Below are positions 33,646-45,156 of a DNA stretch of 64,000 nt, piece after piece. The notes under the pieces were generated by a model. It had not been told where the DNA came from and ran no database searches. It was given only the letters and a program-made list of their open reading frames with translations. The stretch's first letter is position 1, and each line of letters starts with the position of its first letter. The DNA is from Sequoia sempervirens (taxonomy: Eukaryota; Streptophyta; Pinopsida; Cupressales; Cupressaceae). The position numbers were made by a program, and so were the translations under genes. The stretch lies in assembly GCA_007258455.2 (NCBI GenBank), contig VDFB02296687.1, forward strand, positions 30,096-94,095. Direction: 5' to 3'.

Positions 33646-34088
33646 ATAGGTGCTGAATATTTGTGGAATGTAATCTCATTCAATGCATGTAGGTACAATG
33701 CATAAATTTCTTCCTCCTCAATATTAGAATGTATTTTGTATTGAACCAAGCTATAAAAAAGATTATAAATAGAATAAATAATAGTCAAAAGAAGAACTGT
33801 AAAGGAAAGGAATACAACAAAAATCAACAGCTTACAATGTAGACCAAGATACACTTTTTTTTTTTTACAATAATAGTAAACTAGCTGAACAATAGTGTAC
33901 AACAATACATAAAGCAACTTACAGAGTATACCAACAGACATAATAGTCACAATAACAACAATCCAACTGGGAGTTAACAACCAACAATACAAAAAGGAAC
34001 TCAAAATGTAAAATAACATGAGATATTTACACTTTAAACTTAAAAAATATTGTATCAGTTTGGCACCATGGAGTTCCCCTCTATGCAA
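33633..34088 (-). CDS. Hypothetical hydrophobic ORF
   Basis: A 151-codon frame on the minus strand with an ATG. The translation has three or four strongly hydrophobic stretches separated by a KKKK loop and a short acidic EEEE patch near the C-terminus, as in a small membrane protein. No family is recognised. It lies downstream of the LINE in LINE orientation, its 3' end overlaps the 95-bp hairpin arm, and the sequence is AT-rich, which favours Phe, Leu, Ile and Tyr codons by chance. A chance frame is at least as likely as a gene. Confidence 0.2.
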   Translation of the reverse strand: MHRGELHGAKLIQYFLSLKCKYLMLFYILSSFLYCWLLTPSWIVVIVTIMSVGILCKLLYVLLYTIVQLVYYYCKKKKVYLGLHCKLLIFVVFLSFTVLLLTIIYSIYNLFYSLVQYKIHSNIEEEEIYALYLHALNEITFHKYSAPIMHI

Positions 34089-34182
34089 CTGTAAGAACTG
34101 ATGCTTAATAGCCTATAGATGCTTGCTATTATCCTTCTCTTTATGACCCCACTTCCACTGTGAACATAAAACAATGAATTGG

Positions 34183-34382
34183 AATAGGATGTCAAAGTAA
34201 AAATTTAGAATGTATGTTTCCTGGTGAAAAATGTGATTAGAAAGCATTGATAAGCTTCTACTTTTCCACAAATGCAACAAAGAATAGGATGTCAAAGTAA
34301 AAATTTAGAATGTATGTTTCCTGGTGCAAAATGTGATTAGAAATCATTGATAAGCTTCTACTTTTCTATAAATGCAACAAAA
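34183..34382. repeat. Two tandem 100-bp units in the LINE 3' region
   Basis: Units 34,183-34,282 and 34,283-34,382 are nearly identical (AATAGGATGTCAAAGTAAAA start) with five or six differences. They sit downstream of the zf-RVT segment and look like a local duplication in the LINE 3' untranslated region. Confidence 0.9.
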
Positions 34383-34386
34383 TACA

Positions 34387-34644
34387 CTATCTCATAGTAT
34401 CAACAATGATATTATTATGAAATATAATGCCAAAAATTGCTTCTTTCCAGCTTAATGCATGGTCAAACATAGCAAAAATTTGACAAAACATGGTATTCAA
34501 CTTCTTTTTTGCTCTAAAATAATCCCAAAAAATATGTTTTATGTTTTTATTGCGTTGGCAGAATGGGCATGTGGTTGCTTGTATCTTGAGATGTTTTAAT
34601 TTGTCTCCTACAACTAACTTATGGTGTAAATTTTTCCATGCCAA
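34387..34644 (-). pseudogene. LINE ORF2 C-terminal zf-RVT fragment
   Basis: 85 codons: AWKNLHHKLVVGDKLKHLKI, then CPFCQRNKNIKHIFWDYF. This matches the zf-RVT module at the end of plant non-LTR polymerases (Trp-x2-Leu, CxxC, then HIF/HLF), but the final Cys of the metal site reads as Tyr in DYF. An ATG-starting frame here is only a remnant of the long ORF2. Confidence 0.75.
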
Positions 34645-35459
34645 AATTTGAGCATTAGCCTCTGCCTTGGACTTCCAATTTTGAGCACTTAGTCTTCACC
34701 ATTTCTTTTCTTGGAAACAACAACTCAATTTTTTTGTTGTCTTGGATTTAGTTTCATGTGTGGAAGAAGCTTAAAGTATATCTTCTTCAAAGGGAATGTA
34801 AGAACAGATATTGGTCAATACACAAGTCTTTGAAGAAATTGCAATGTAAAGAAGTGCAGATTTTCATTAGTAGCTCTACAAGAACTAATGATTTCACAAA
34901 ACCATGAAACTTTTAAATTTTTTATTTAGATTAAAAATGTTTTTGATATCTTTCCAACTATCCCAATCTAAGGAATCACAATCCCAGATGTCACTAAACT
35001 ATCTTACTCCTTTTTGTGAATAAATAAATGGTTGGTTTAGAAAAGGAGATAGTGAGAGGCTATCCATGATATTGCACACTATTTTTTTCCACCAAATAGA
35101 AGAGGTAGAAAAGTTGAAACTATGTTGTAAGGAGTCCCCTCTCCAATTTAAAAACTTACAGACTTGTTGCCAAGCTTTCCATATAGATTGCAGCAAAAAA
35201 GAGGCCTTAACATGAACAAACTAAGAAAGAAAAAAATTATCCAACCAACCCACACTCTGCCACCTATTATTTATTGTAGCCACCATAAAAAATGACACAC
35301 CAAAATTTTCCATGGTTCTTCTCCTAACACAACTCTAATTATCCATTTAGCAGATAAGCAAATCCCTTGCATTCTAGGATCTAAAAGGCCTAACCCCCCT
35401 CTGCACTTAGGTTGTATATAGTGTAGCCAAGAGGAGGCCTTAAAGCCCATTTTTCCATC

Positions 35460-36766
35460 CTATTTAGCCCATAAAAGTTGGTGAATGAGCTTGTTTAATT
35501 CCTCATAACCTTTTTTAGAGGGAATCCAACATGAGGAGTAATGAACATGTGATGCCAAAAATATCATGTTTATAACTTGAATTTTACTAGCTAAAGACAA
35601 GAATTTATTTCTCCAATTAAATATTTTAGTTTTCAATTTTCTGATAAACCAATTCAACATATCATGAAGTGTAACCCCTGTACTCCAAAGGGTATGTTAA
35701 GATATCTTGTAATCTGACCATGTTTTATTTTCTTCCAATCTTTAGGAATCCAATCAAGAACCAAGCCAGATTGGATCATTATGAACTCATTTTTATGATG
35801 AGCTAGCTCATAACCTGACACCTCACAATAAAAAATTAAAACTTGCTGAAAATTTCTTATTTATGATGCAGAATTTTGAATAAACAATAAATTATCATCA
35901 ACAAAGTGAGAATTTATAACAACTACATTGTTGGGAATCAAAATACCCTTGATCAAATTCATTTGATTATATTGCTGCAGTACGTAACCAAGAGCATCAA
36001 TAGCTAAACATAAATAAATGGTGATAATGAGAAGCCTTGTCTAATCAAATGTTGTAAAGGAAATGTACCGGACATAGCATGTAAAAGTCTTCCTTAATAT
36101 GCCACCACATGGCTTGATAAAACTCAATCAAAAGCTCATTGAAACTTGGGATTTATTTACGAGCCATAGATAAAACATCATGTTCCAAATCATCAATAGA
36201 AGGTTCTTAATCAAGGAAATGACTATATTATTGGTCCACCTTTCTAGAAATAATACCTTTAATGATATATTCTAATATCAATTGAGCATCATGCTAATGA
36301 GGTTCCTCTCTAAAAAGATTCTCATAGAAATCTTCAAACATGTTTATGATATTGTTTGTGTTCGTATATGTCTTTTCATCCTCATCTTGTATTGGTCCAA
36401 TGAACTCATTTTTGTGTTTATAGTTTAAATAATTAACAAAATACTAGGACCCCTTGTTGCCCTCTATTAACCAATGTGATTGGCTTTGATCTTATCTCCT
36501 TGACCCTTGTACATATCAAATTTACATAGTTGAGTTTCAATAGTGGCTATGGAATCATGGATAGAAATGTTATCTAGGTTTAAGTTAAGAAACTTCTTGT
36601 TCAACTCCAAACTTACCTTGTAGGGATTTTTCTTTACGCTTTCATTTCCATGCCAATATCTTAACAAAATCCCATAAGAAATCAACACATTTGGAAATAG
36701 CATCCTACCACCATTTCCTATAAGATTTACCTTCTTTTGGCTTAGGAATGGAGTTCCAAATTCCAA
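35460..36766 (-). pseudogene. LINE ORF2 reverse transcriptase segment
   Basis: The minus strand carries an RT core in pieces. 36,467-36,766 encodes the stretch between nuclease and RT. The catalytic motif survives as SHFVDDNLLFIQ with FVDD at 35,894-35,905 (L1 elements usually have FADD). 35,460-35,660 encodes the thumb region LNWFIRKLKTKIFNWRNKFL, then ASKIQVINMIFLASHVHYSS. Many stops and shifts separate these, so no active polymerase is possible. Target-primed reverse transcription would be its ancestral role. Confidence 0.8.
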
Positions 36767-37585
36767 TCAAAGTATCAATGCAAGAAGGGATTTTAAGATG
36801 AGAAGTATTGAGTTTAAATAGAAACCGTGGTTCCACATTTATAGACCTTTCACTAGTAAAAACAAAAACAATAGGAAAATGGTCTGAAAGAGTGGAGTAC
36901 TCAACTTTCACAAAATTTCCCTCAAAATCTTGGATTAGTTGTATGTTGGGGGAGATATAAAACCTATCTAAATGACTAATTTTCCTATCAACACCCAACC
37001 TACAATTATTCCAAGTGAACCAATTAAATTTTTGGCTTGAATTTTTTATCAAATAGGGTCTATAACCTCAATATAGTTATGACACAAGATCCATTTATCA
37101 GACTCTTCATTACTTAATTTGTCATGATTAACCCAATTATGATCAGTATGATGTTCCACCATATTAAAATCACCTCCTATCACCCAATCAACATGGTGAA
37201 GATGATTAGAATCCATTCCCATAGATCACATCTTTCTTTTGCAATATTTAGAGCATAAAATGAACAAAAACCAATGGTTTATCCATTGATAAAGGAAAGG
37301 ATCCAAACACAACTATGTAAAGGATCTTCACCTTTATCAATGAAAAACCTATTAATCCATGAGGCTAAGCCAATAACAACCCCCCTACCTTCCATATGCA
37401 ATGTATGAAAAATGTTGCATCTTTCCATACATTGGATAAGGAAGAGACAAGATGAGGACCATTAATATTAACTTCTTGTAAGAAAAAAAAATTGGTTTCC
37501 ACTTGGAAATAACATTCTTGACCTCAAATTTGTAGTGAGGGAGAGACAAACCTCTGAAATTCCAAGATAGTATTATGAACTTCAT
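36705..37585 (-). pseudogene. LINE ORF2 endonuclease segment
   Basis: It starts at 37,585 with MKFIILSWNFRGLSLPHYKF, the usual N-terminus of a plant L1 ORF2 EEP nuclease (Asn in WNxRGL). The C-terminal half lies at 36,705-37,052 with WFTWNNCR, DRKISHLDRFYIS and the SDHFPIV motif (catalytic Asp-His). The middle part (37,053-37,384) contains stops, and the LQE catalytic Glu motif was not found intact. The enzyme would nick target DNA at insertion. Confidence 0.82.
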
Positions 37586-37599
37586 GACTAATCAAGGTT

Positions 37600-38950
37600 A
37601 GTGGGGTCCTCCACTTGGGGTAGAACAACAAAACAATTAGCAAGCACAATAGATTGATCAAAATTACCATTTTCCTTTGTAGCTAAGATAGGAGACCTCA
37701 ACCTATGTCTAGCAGGTGGAGACAAGGAATCATGTCACTTAAGAGGAGAACAAGAACTATGTCTCTTAGAATGTAATGATGATTCCTTGTCCATATTTTC
37801 ATTAGGAAACATTGAGGAAGTGTTATAGATTTTTGAAGGAGTCTATTCCAATGGAGATTCAAAAGAATTTGAAAGTTCTTTCCTTTTTCTAACCATTCTC
37901 CAACTGTATGTCATAAAAGCATCTTTGTAAGTGAGGGAGATCCCATTCTTACTATTATCCTCTGAAATGACATTAGCTTATTTTTTCAATTAAGGGACTA
38001 TATTAGGGAACTTAGTTTGAGTATTTTTCAATGGCTATGTATTTGGTACCACAGTTATTTTAGCTTGGATGTATCTATTTTTTTTGAGAAGATAATCTCT
38101 ATTTAAATGTCCCTCTTTTCTATAGAAAATTAAGCATTTATCTTGTTTAAATAGACTACTATCTAAAGCATTTCAAATCCTAGCTCAATCAGCCTAATAT
38201 TCTCTGGTAATTGATTGTTTAAATCTATTTCCACTCAAGCCCTTGGATGTACTCTTAGGCTATATATGAGATGTTTTTACACCAGAGCACTCTCCTTAGT
38301 TTTGAGACAATCTCCCTTAAGAAAGGCCTGAATGTAAGGTTTAAGAATGGAAATTCAATCCACATGGGATACCTGTACTTAGAGGGGCCCTTTGGATGAA
38401 AATCTAGAGTCCAAGCTTGTAAATAACAAATATAGACACAAATAACCCATGTCCCATATTGGAGGATGACTTGTGCATGATCTACATATTTGAATTTGTA
38501 GGATACATACCCTTTCCTGAATCCTCTTAAACCATCAATTTTCCATCCCTTACTCTCCCTATTTATTTTAGCCCATTTACATAAATAATTTTCAAAAGGA
38601 ATGCCTTTGAGAAAAACAAAATGACAAATCTATTTTGACATTCAACAATACTATCAATCACATAATTAGGAAGCAAGCATTGTAGAGTCTTACCATCTTC
38701 ATCAAACACTTGCTTCTACATTTCTTTGTCACCAACATTTCCTGTTGCATATTTATATGCATCAAAAACATTATGTCCTATTCCTCTTGTTAAAATCATG
38801 CTCTTTCTATAATCTCCTTTTGTAGAGGTTTCATTATGCTAAGCATCATCCAAAACTATTCATGTACTCACCCCCTACCTTTTCACACCTCTATCTTTAG
38901 TTGCATTGGAAATGAGTGTTTATTTTGAATCCATGGGAAGAAAATAGATA
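37600..38950 (-). pseudogene. LINE ORF1 remnant (DUF4283/zinc-knuckle type)
   Basis: A heavily interrupted minus-strand frame begins near 38,932. Near 38,130 it has CLIFYRKEGHLNRDY, a CCHC knuckle whose second and last Cys are replaced (C-x2-F, G-H, then Tyr). Upstream of it are stretches like GIPCGLNFHS and SSNMGHGLFVSIFV, reminiscent of DUF4283 proteins that serve as ORF1 of plant L1 elements. RNA binding would be the ancestral role. Assignment of the N-terminal domain is tentative. Confidence 0.55.
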
Positions 38951-38985
38951 AATAAGGAACTAAAATTCTATTGCAAGTATGAATT

Positions 38986-41921
38986 TGTTGTCATTAATGT
39001 CAACAATAAATTTACATTACTGGTGAACTATCATTGATGTCAACTATGGGATGATGATGTCGAGGATATTGAGAAAATTGTGAAAAAGAGGAAAATTGGT
39101 TGTTGCAAGTTTTGCATGTGTAGTTGAGATATTGAGGAAGTGTTGCGAGTACATGGAGCTATCTTTTTGTTGCAATATTTGAAGATGAGTTGGAATGAAG
39201 TAATGAGCTGAATTGATGTCTATGGTACTTGGTTTCCAAGTGCTTTTGAGAAAATTTGATAAATATAGTAAAATGTGTTGTGAAAATGTTCATAGTGTGC
39301 TCTAGTATTGTGCTCTGCATTTCTTCTATGTTGATGTTATGATTGCATAGATCTTACAGGCTATTCAAGGTTGTCAAAGGTTTCTATATTCATAATTTAT
39401 CTTTCTAGATCATTGTATAGTGCGATATATTTTCACTAGTGTGTGAACTAGTTGTTTAGTGATTTTTTTGTGGCCTAGGAGAAATGTATTTTCTCCACGT
39501 TTCTCCATTGTTTTGCTTTAGGTTGTGTAGATTTTGGAATTTTCTTATAATGCTTTTATCTTTCTATATTCAAGGTTTTACTAGATTTGGTGTTGTATAG
39601 AGTGAGTTTCATTTGTCAGTGTGCAAATAAGGTTTAATAGTTGTTTTGAGTTGAAGTATCTATATGATGTAAGATTGGATGATGTATTTGATGTATCTCA
39701 ACCAGTTTGTGGATTATTCTATATCATGTTCAAGTGAATTTTGTCATCCAAAAGTTTTGGATTGATCTAAGGAACCATGTACTTAATGATTATGGTGTTT
39801 AACCTAGGTATTGGTTGCCCTTGTGTTTAAGACTACATGCGAACTTATGAAAGCATGTTGAGGTGTGTTGGGATTTATTGGGGTCCTAATTAAGGATTTA
39901 TGTAGGTCACCTTCATTCCTATCCACCATGAGAATGTTTAGGTCCCAACCTGTTTTGAATTTGTATATATAATGGCTAGTTGCCAATATTGGAGAAGGTT
40001 TTTAAGGTTGAGGTTGATATAAATAAGTGTGGTGTTGTTGTGAGTTGAGGGCATCAGAGAAGTGAGAAGAAAGATAGATGTGATATTGATGTGAGTTATG
40101 TGTGTGATGTGAATTTAAGTATAACATTGTGAATTTTAGTATTAGGGTTTGGTGCAGGTGCACCAAGTTCTAGTCATTAAGTTATAGAGGTTCAAGTTTG
40201 AGTTTTGTGAGAGTGGGTCATTTTAATGTAATAAGTCCATGCCAAGGCCATTTTAGTGCTATAGGGGTCATTTTTTATTCATTTGTGTGTTTAGAGAGTC
40301 TATATTGCATTAAAGTGTCAAAATGAACAGTTATCAAATTTGTAAGTTGCAAAATTGCAACAAATTTGAATGGCAATGGTTGGATTTTTGAAAATTTGTT
40401 GCTTTGGTGGTTGAATTTGGTTGGAGAAAGCTATTTGGTGCCTTTTTTTTTTAAAAGACCTCATATTTTCAACGTTGAGGTTGGAGAAACTATGTTTGAA
40501 ATCAAATCAATAAAATCATATTGTTTCCTTGCAATTTTTTATATTTTACCAGAAATTTTGAAGTTTCTTTGTATTGTACGGTTCCGTACATGGTAATATT
40601 GCACTCTAATGGATTGAATTTGGTGGGAAGATAGTTTAGCATCATCTTGGACTTGGTTTGAAGCAATTTCATTTGTTTTTGTGCATTTGAGAGGAAAATT
40701 ACTGAGGGTGAGTCTGTATACCTTGTTTAAGGGTTTTGAGTGCATTTAAAATGTCATTTTAAGCCTTCCACCCACTCTATGCTATTGCAACTCAATGGAT
40801 AGGCTTATCTAGGGTTATAAAACATATTTGCATCATTTCATGTACAGAGGAGGAATGGGTCATGGTTTTTTATGATGCCCTAGATGGCATTTTGTGTGTT
40901 TTTGCATGAAAAGGAGAGGTTAGAGAGGGTAAAGGTGAAAAATGCCTAAGGGAATTCACTTTTTATGTCATTTTAAGTTTTTGCAGACTATATTGGAGGT
41001 GTTGAGTGCATTGGGAAAGTCTAGCAAGGTCTACAAGTGGGGATTTCAATAAACCCTTGCCTAAATTAAACAAATTGAGGGTTTTGTGGAATGAGGCCTT
41101 AGAGAGTGAGTTCCTAAAGATGGAAATTTTGAGGTTTTATCACCTAGTGAGTGCTGACCCAGTGTTTTTTTGGGTTTGTGAGATCTTTCAAGGGTGGTTT
41201 CTTTGGAAATTATGCCTATTTGGCTAAGTTGAGTAGTGCAGTTTGCTTGTTTTGAGAGGGTTGGTCAAAATGAGTCATATGTGGGTTTAATGTATGTTGA
41301 AGAAGGTTTTAAGGGGTTTCTAGAATGGAGGTTTATTGCAGGGATTGTTAAGGAATTTGGAGAGTTAAGGTGAGAAAAGGAGGTCTACAGACCTACAAGA
41401 GTGTCTAGGTGAAAAGTTAAAAAAATAAGCCAAGATTGAGTTTGATGGAAGTAAGGTGTTTTGGAATCCTTTGTATTGGGAAAGTGAGTTGTTTGCAAAC
41501 CTAGGTTGCTATCAAGGTTCCTAAAGGCATTGAGTTGAAGGAATCTAAAATCATTCATGCAAGACTATGGAAGTGTGGGAGAAAATATGGTGGATTCCTT
41601 GTTGCATTGAGAAGTGTTTTTGGATAATGTGTCCTATTCTGGTAGTGAGCCCTTGTACCAGTTTTTCTATTACTTATATTGTGAGTTTATCCTCACCATG
41701 TTTTTTCCCTCATTAGTTTTTCCACATAAATCTGGTGTTCTCTTGTGTATAGTGTGGTGATTTCAGTTTCTATTATGTGCATTTCATGTTTAATCAAACT
41801 AACTTAATAAGGATTTGATGAATACATGTAGATCTAATTACTAAACTGAGGGTTTTGAAGGTTTAATTTTCTGCAATTGATTCACCTCCTTCTCTCAGTT
41901 GTCTTGTTCATTTCAATAACA
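38986..41921 (+). mobile_element. Possible solo or degraded Copia-type LTR
   Basis: The start TGTTGTCATTAATGTCAACA, with an ATTGATGTCAAC repeat soon after, is of the kind seen at the start of many plant Copia LTRs. Near the far end, TTTTCCACATAAATCTGGTG (41,718) and GATTCACCTCCTTCTCTCAG (41,879) resemble the end of such LTRs, and CAATAACA closes at 41,921. In between are TATATATAATGG (39,964) and other promoter-like AT stretches, and no domain-bearing ORF. The flanks GAATT and TCTAG do not form a duplication, and 42,178 has a tRNA-Met-primer-like TGGTATCAAAACC that does not abut the proposed end. Confidence 0.4.
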
Positions 41922-41929
41922 TCTAGAAG

Positions 41930-43495
41930 CTCCATCCCCCACTCAAGAAAGAAAAATGGATAACAAATCCATCCTTAAAACTTAGATCCCTCAAGGCACA
42001 TGAAACCTTAAAACACTGCAACAACAAGTAGAAAACTATGGTGGATGTTCACAAATCCTTCCTAGCTACTAAGAAAGGAAATATAATTTTGTAGAAAGAG
42101 TCACTAAAAAATCAATAAGTATAATTGCTAAAAAATAGTTAGAAACATTGGAAAATCTACAAGCAACAACCTTATTTGTGGTATCAAAACCTAACCCTAA
42201 TGTTCAATCCTCACTCTCTTTTTCTCAATTAGAAATGCTTAGACATGAATCCAATATTAGAATACTTAAGTTACACATTTTTTTATATAACTAAGCATTT
42301 CTCTTCTTCAACCTTATCCTCAATAACTATTAGTGTTTTCTCACTATTCAAAAAAGTATGGCCTCAACACCATTTTCTACCACAATCCTAACATATACAT
42401 TTTTCTCTTTTGTCCACCTCCTATTAATGATATATATTAGTTTTTCTAGGGTTAAATAATTTGGTGACATTTCTATCAATAGGAGATCAATCATATTTCT
42501 TTCTCTCCATCATCTATTTTGACCTTGCATGGACCTTCTCATGGAAATATTGGGTTTCTCAATATGAAACACTTTCTACATAGTTTTCCTAATTTTCCAT
42601 GGTTTCAACAAATAAATAACATGCTTAATCTAGTCATTATGTCCATTAAAGTAGAATTGTAGCCTTTTATAATGTGTTGCATCTTAAGTCTAGATTTCCA
42701 ATCTCATATGCATATTATTTCTAACTAAGAACCTAGCCTTGCTTGTTATTCATTATCCATTTATACTACTAATAAGATTTAGGTTCCAGATATAATGAGG
42801 CTATGCCAATTATTGTATTATCAAGTATACAATGAAACATTAAATGTTGTTTCATCAAAAAAAATTATACTTGAAGTTACATCGATACTATCAAACTTAT
42901 GAATGTCTATTTTGGGTAGACTTAATTGTCTTATCCCTTAACATTGTCTATTGGCTTTGTACTCCTTGTTACACCTCGTTGTGTATTTAGCTAGTTACTA
43001 TTACCAAGATAGATGAAATACTTGCTTATATGAGTGTGTTTATAACCTTGATGGAGACAAATGTGATTGTACTTTGTTTGTATGAATCATTTGAAATATA
43101 ATGAATAAATAGTTGATTCAAATTGATGTTTTATATATGTCTTAATTTTGACTATAGAGTATTTAATGTAAATGATTATTTTGTGATCAGATGACTACCA
43201 TTTCAAATGTGCCAAGTTGGTTGTAGGTATAGGTTCACACCTTTGGAAGGGAGGGGAAGTATCAATGAAGATAATATTTTTGGTATGGTAACCCTTAATG
43301 AGCCTAACTAAGCTTTCACACACTCACTTTTAGATTGGTCAAGTCAAAATAGTAGTTGCAAGAAAAAGGTAAGATACCTTACTTTGGTTGTTCATGAACT
43401 AGGAGATATTTTGTTTTGATTGTGAAAACATTATTGGTTTAAGTGTTTGAGTTTCTTTGTATCTATGAGCACTTCTTTATGAGAATAGTTGATGA
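41930..43495. other. Spacer without a gene
   Basis: No domain-bearing frame. If the segment before it is a 5' LTR, this could be eroded internal Copia sequence; nothing recognisable remains apart from the primer-site-like motif at 42,178. Confidence 0.4.
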
Positions 43496-43499
43496 GATA

Positions 43500-43745
43500 T
43501 ATATACATAAGATGTATATATACATACATATATGCATTTCTACGATGAACTCATACACATGAGTGAAGATGCACATAAGTATACATAATAGACGTATCTA
43601 CGGATGCTTATGGATGGATTACCCATATGCATGGGAACATCAAATGGACAAAGCAACATGTATATATATGTGTATATATATTTAGTGCATATATGTCAGA
43701 CAATGTTATTGCAATTGCACGTATGTTTATTTGTTTGGAGGTAAC

Positions 43746-43790
<45 letters not shown>

Positions 43791-43810
43791 ATGTATATGT
43801 ATATATTAAT
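43500..43810. repeat. TATG/TA microsatellite at the Tat insertion site
   Basis: Degenerate TATG/ATAC array passing into a (TA)n run at about 43,748-43,778 and (TATG)n. Similar TATA/TATG sequence resumes at 63,849, on the other side of the Tat element. Confidence 0.9.
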
Positions 43811-43861
43811 ACACACATATGAATTGACATGAAGGAAACATCCATACAAGTGTATTAATAT

Positions 43862-45133
43862 TGTAGACGCATAAAATGTACTAATTGATGTTGCACATCT
43901 GATCCTGACCACTAACACCATTTCATCCTAAATCAACCCTCGGTCTAACCATTTAATCAAATATCTTTATTTGATGAAATTCATCAATATTCCTCTCTTA
44001 ATTAAATAAATCAATTATCTAATTAAGTCATCCTTTCTCAATAATTAAATTAACCATTATGATCTAATTATCCCTATTTAATTAAATAATAATTTTTATT
44101 TGATTAAATCTCTAAAGTTCATCCATTAAATTGAGTAAATTAAAACCTTATTTAATTTAATCTACCTTCATCCCCTTAGTTAAATAAATAAAAAACCTCT
44201 ATTTAATTAAATCTTTAGATCATATTCTTCTCATATTTGATTTAAATCAATCCATAAATTAAGTCAAATAGGTCACATCATTTAATCCTTCATTAAATTA
44301 ATTAACCTTAATTAATTTAATCTCTTCTCATGTCCCATCCTCCATCTTCTGCCACTTGCACATGAAAATAGAGTTATTTGATTTATTAAATCTCTATTTG
44401 TCTTCAGCATGGCATAAAGGAGGAATATTCTTCAAGTTTGAAATTTAAATCTAAGTGGACTTTGTCCTTCCAACAAGACATTCACTCCATCTTACAAGTC
44501 CTTTTGCATTGAGCCAAGTGACCATTACTCCATTTGACTCTCCCTCCACCTTGTCATTAATACAATTTGAAAATTCAAATATTGGCATTTATTGGCACAT
44601 TCATCAAAACTTGCACATCCTTGGCCCATTCACATTTGGACAAGTGGAACCTTGTTATTGAATGAAAGATAGTCCCACATTGTTCTATTTTGGGCATTCT
44701 TTCAACTTAAAATTCTATAACAAAGAGTCTTGATCATCCACAACTTGAGTAAACTTACTATACTCAAATCTTTAGCAATCTTCATCCATACTTTTGAGTT
44801 TATAGCTAGGTTATGTAGGTTTTTATCTTGGAGCATTCATCACTCTTCATCAAAGTGGATCAAATTTCATCACCAAATCACCAGTGCATCATTGGAGTTG
44901 GGAAAGGGTCAATTTTCACATCAAATCTGCACCAATTCCCTCAAGAGATTAAGAGTTTGCTTTGCTTTAGAATAGGATTTGATATGTTTTAAGTTTTGTT
45001 GTGTTCTTCATTTCATTTCCTCTTTCTTTTTCAATTTAAATGAATTTCTTGAGGAATCATGTTAATAACCTTGCATTTGATTTAACATATTGATTGTTTC
45101 TTGTGTTTGTGCAGGTTGGAAACAAGGTTCACA
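43862..45133 (+). repeat. 5' LTR
   Basis: It starts TGTAGACGCATAAAATGTAC and ends AACAAGGTTCACA. The first ~500 bp are dense in TTTAATTAAAT-type motifs; the second half is less AT-rich. It pairs with 62,575-63,848. The open frames inside (44,455 and 44,730) occur in both LTRs and are not genes. Confidence 0.93.
44716..44722 (+). promoter_or_regulatory. TATA-like box of the 5' LTR
   Basis: TATAACA here corresponds to TATAAAG at 63,430 in the 3' LTR, about 850 bp into each LTR. It is a plausible core promoter, now weakened in the 5' copy. Transcription start not determined. Confidence 0.4.
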
Positions 45134-45136
45134 TCA

Positions 45137-45156
45137 TGGTGCTAGAAGGAGGGCCC
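45137..45156 (+). other. Candidate primer-binding site
   Basis: TGGTGCTAGAAGGAGGGCCC begins 3 nt after the 5' LTR end and starts with TGG, as needed to pair with a tRNA CCA end. The tRNA could not be named from memory. Confidence 0.5.

Larger units (their letters stand above)
34100..38950 (-). mobile_element. L1-type LINE retrotransposon, decayed
   Basis: Reading the minus strand from 38,950 down, the order is ORF1 with a zinc-knuckle-like motif, EEP endonuclease, reverse transcriptase and a C-terminal zf-RVT module. This is the plan of plant L1 elements. Every domain is broken by stops and frameshifts. A T-run at about 33,856-33,867 could be the complemented poly-A tail, but target-site repeats were not found. 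Confidence 0.85.

Noticed and set aside
42178..42193. tRNA-Met-type primer-binding site (TGGTATCAAAACC)
   Set aside because: It has two mismatches to the usual site and is ~260 bp from the proposed LTR end, so it does not support an intact Copia element.
39000..43495. Possible host gene between the LINE and the Tat element
   Set aside because: No frame above about 75 codons, no domain and no convincing exon series; LTR-like signals explain part of it better.
44455..44975. Frames of 68 and 81 codons in the LTR, repeated at 63,169-63,689
   Set aside because: Present in both LTRs only because LTRs are duplicates; no domain is recognised.
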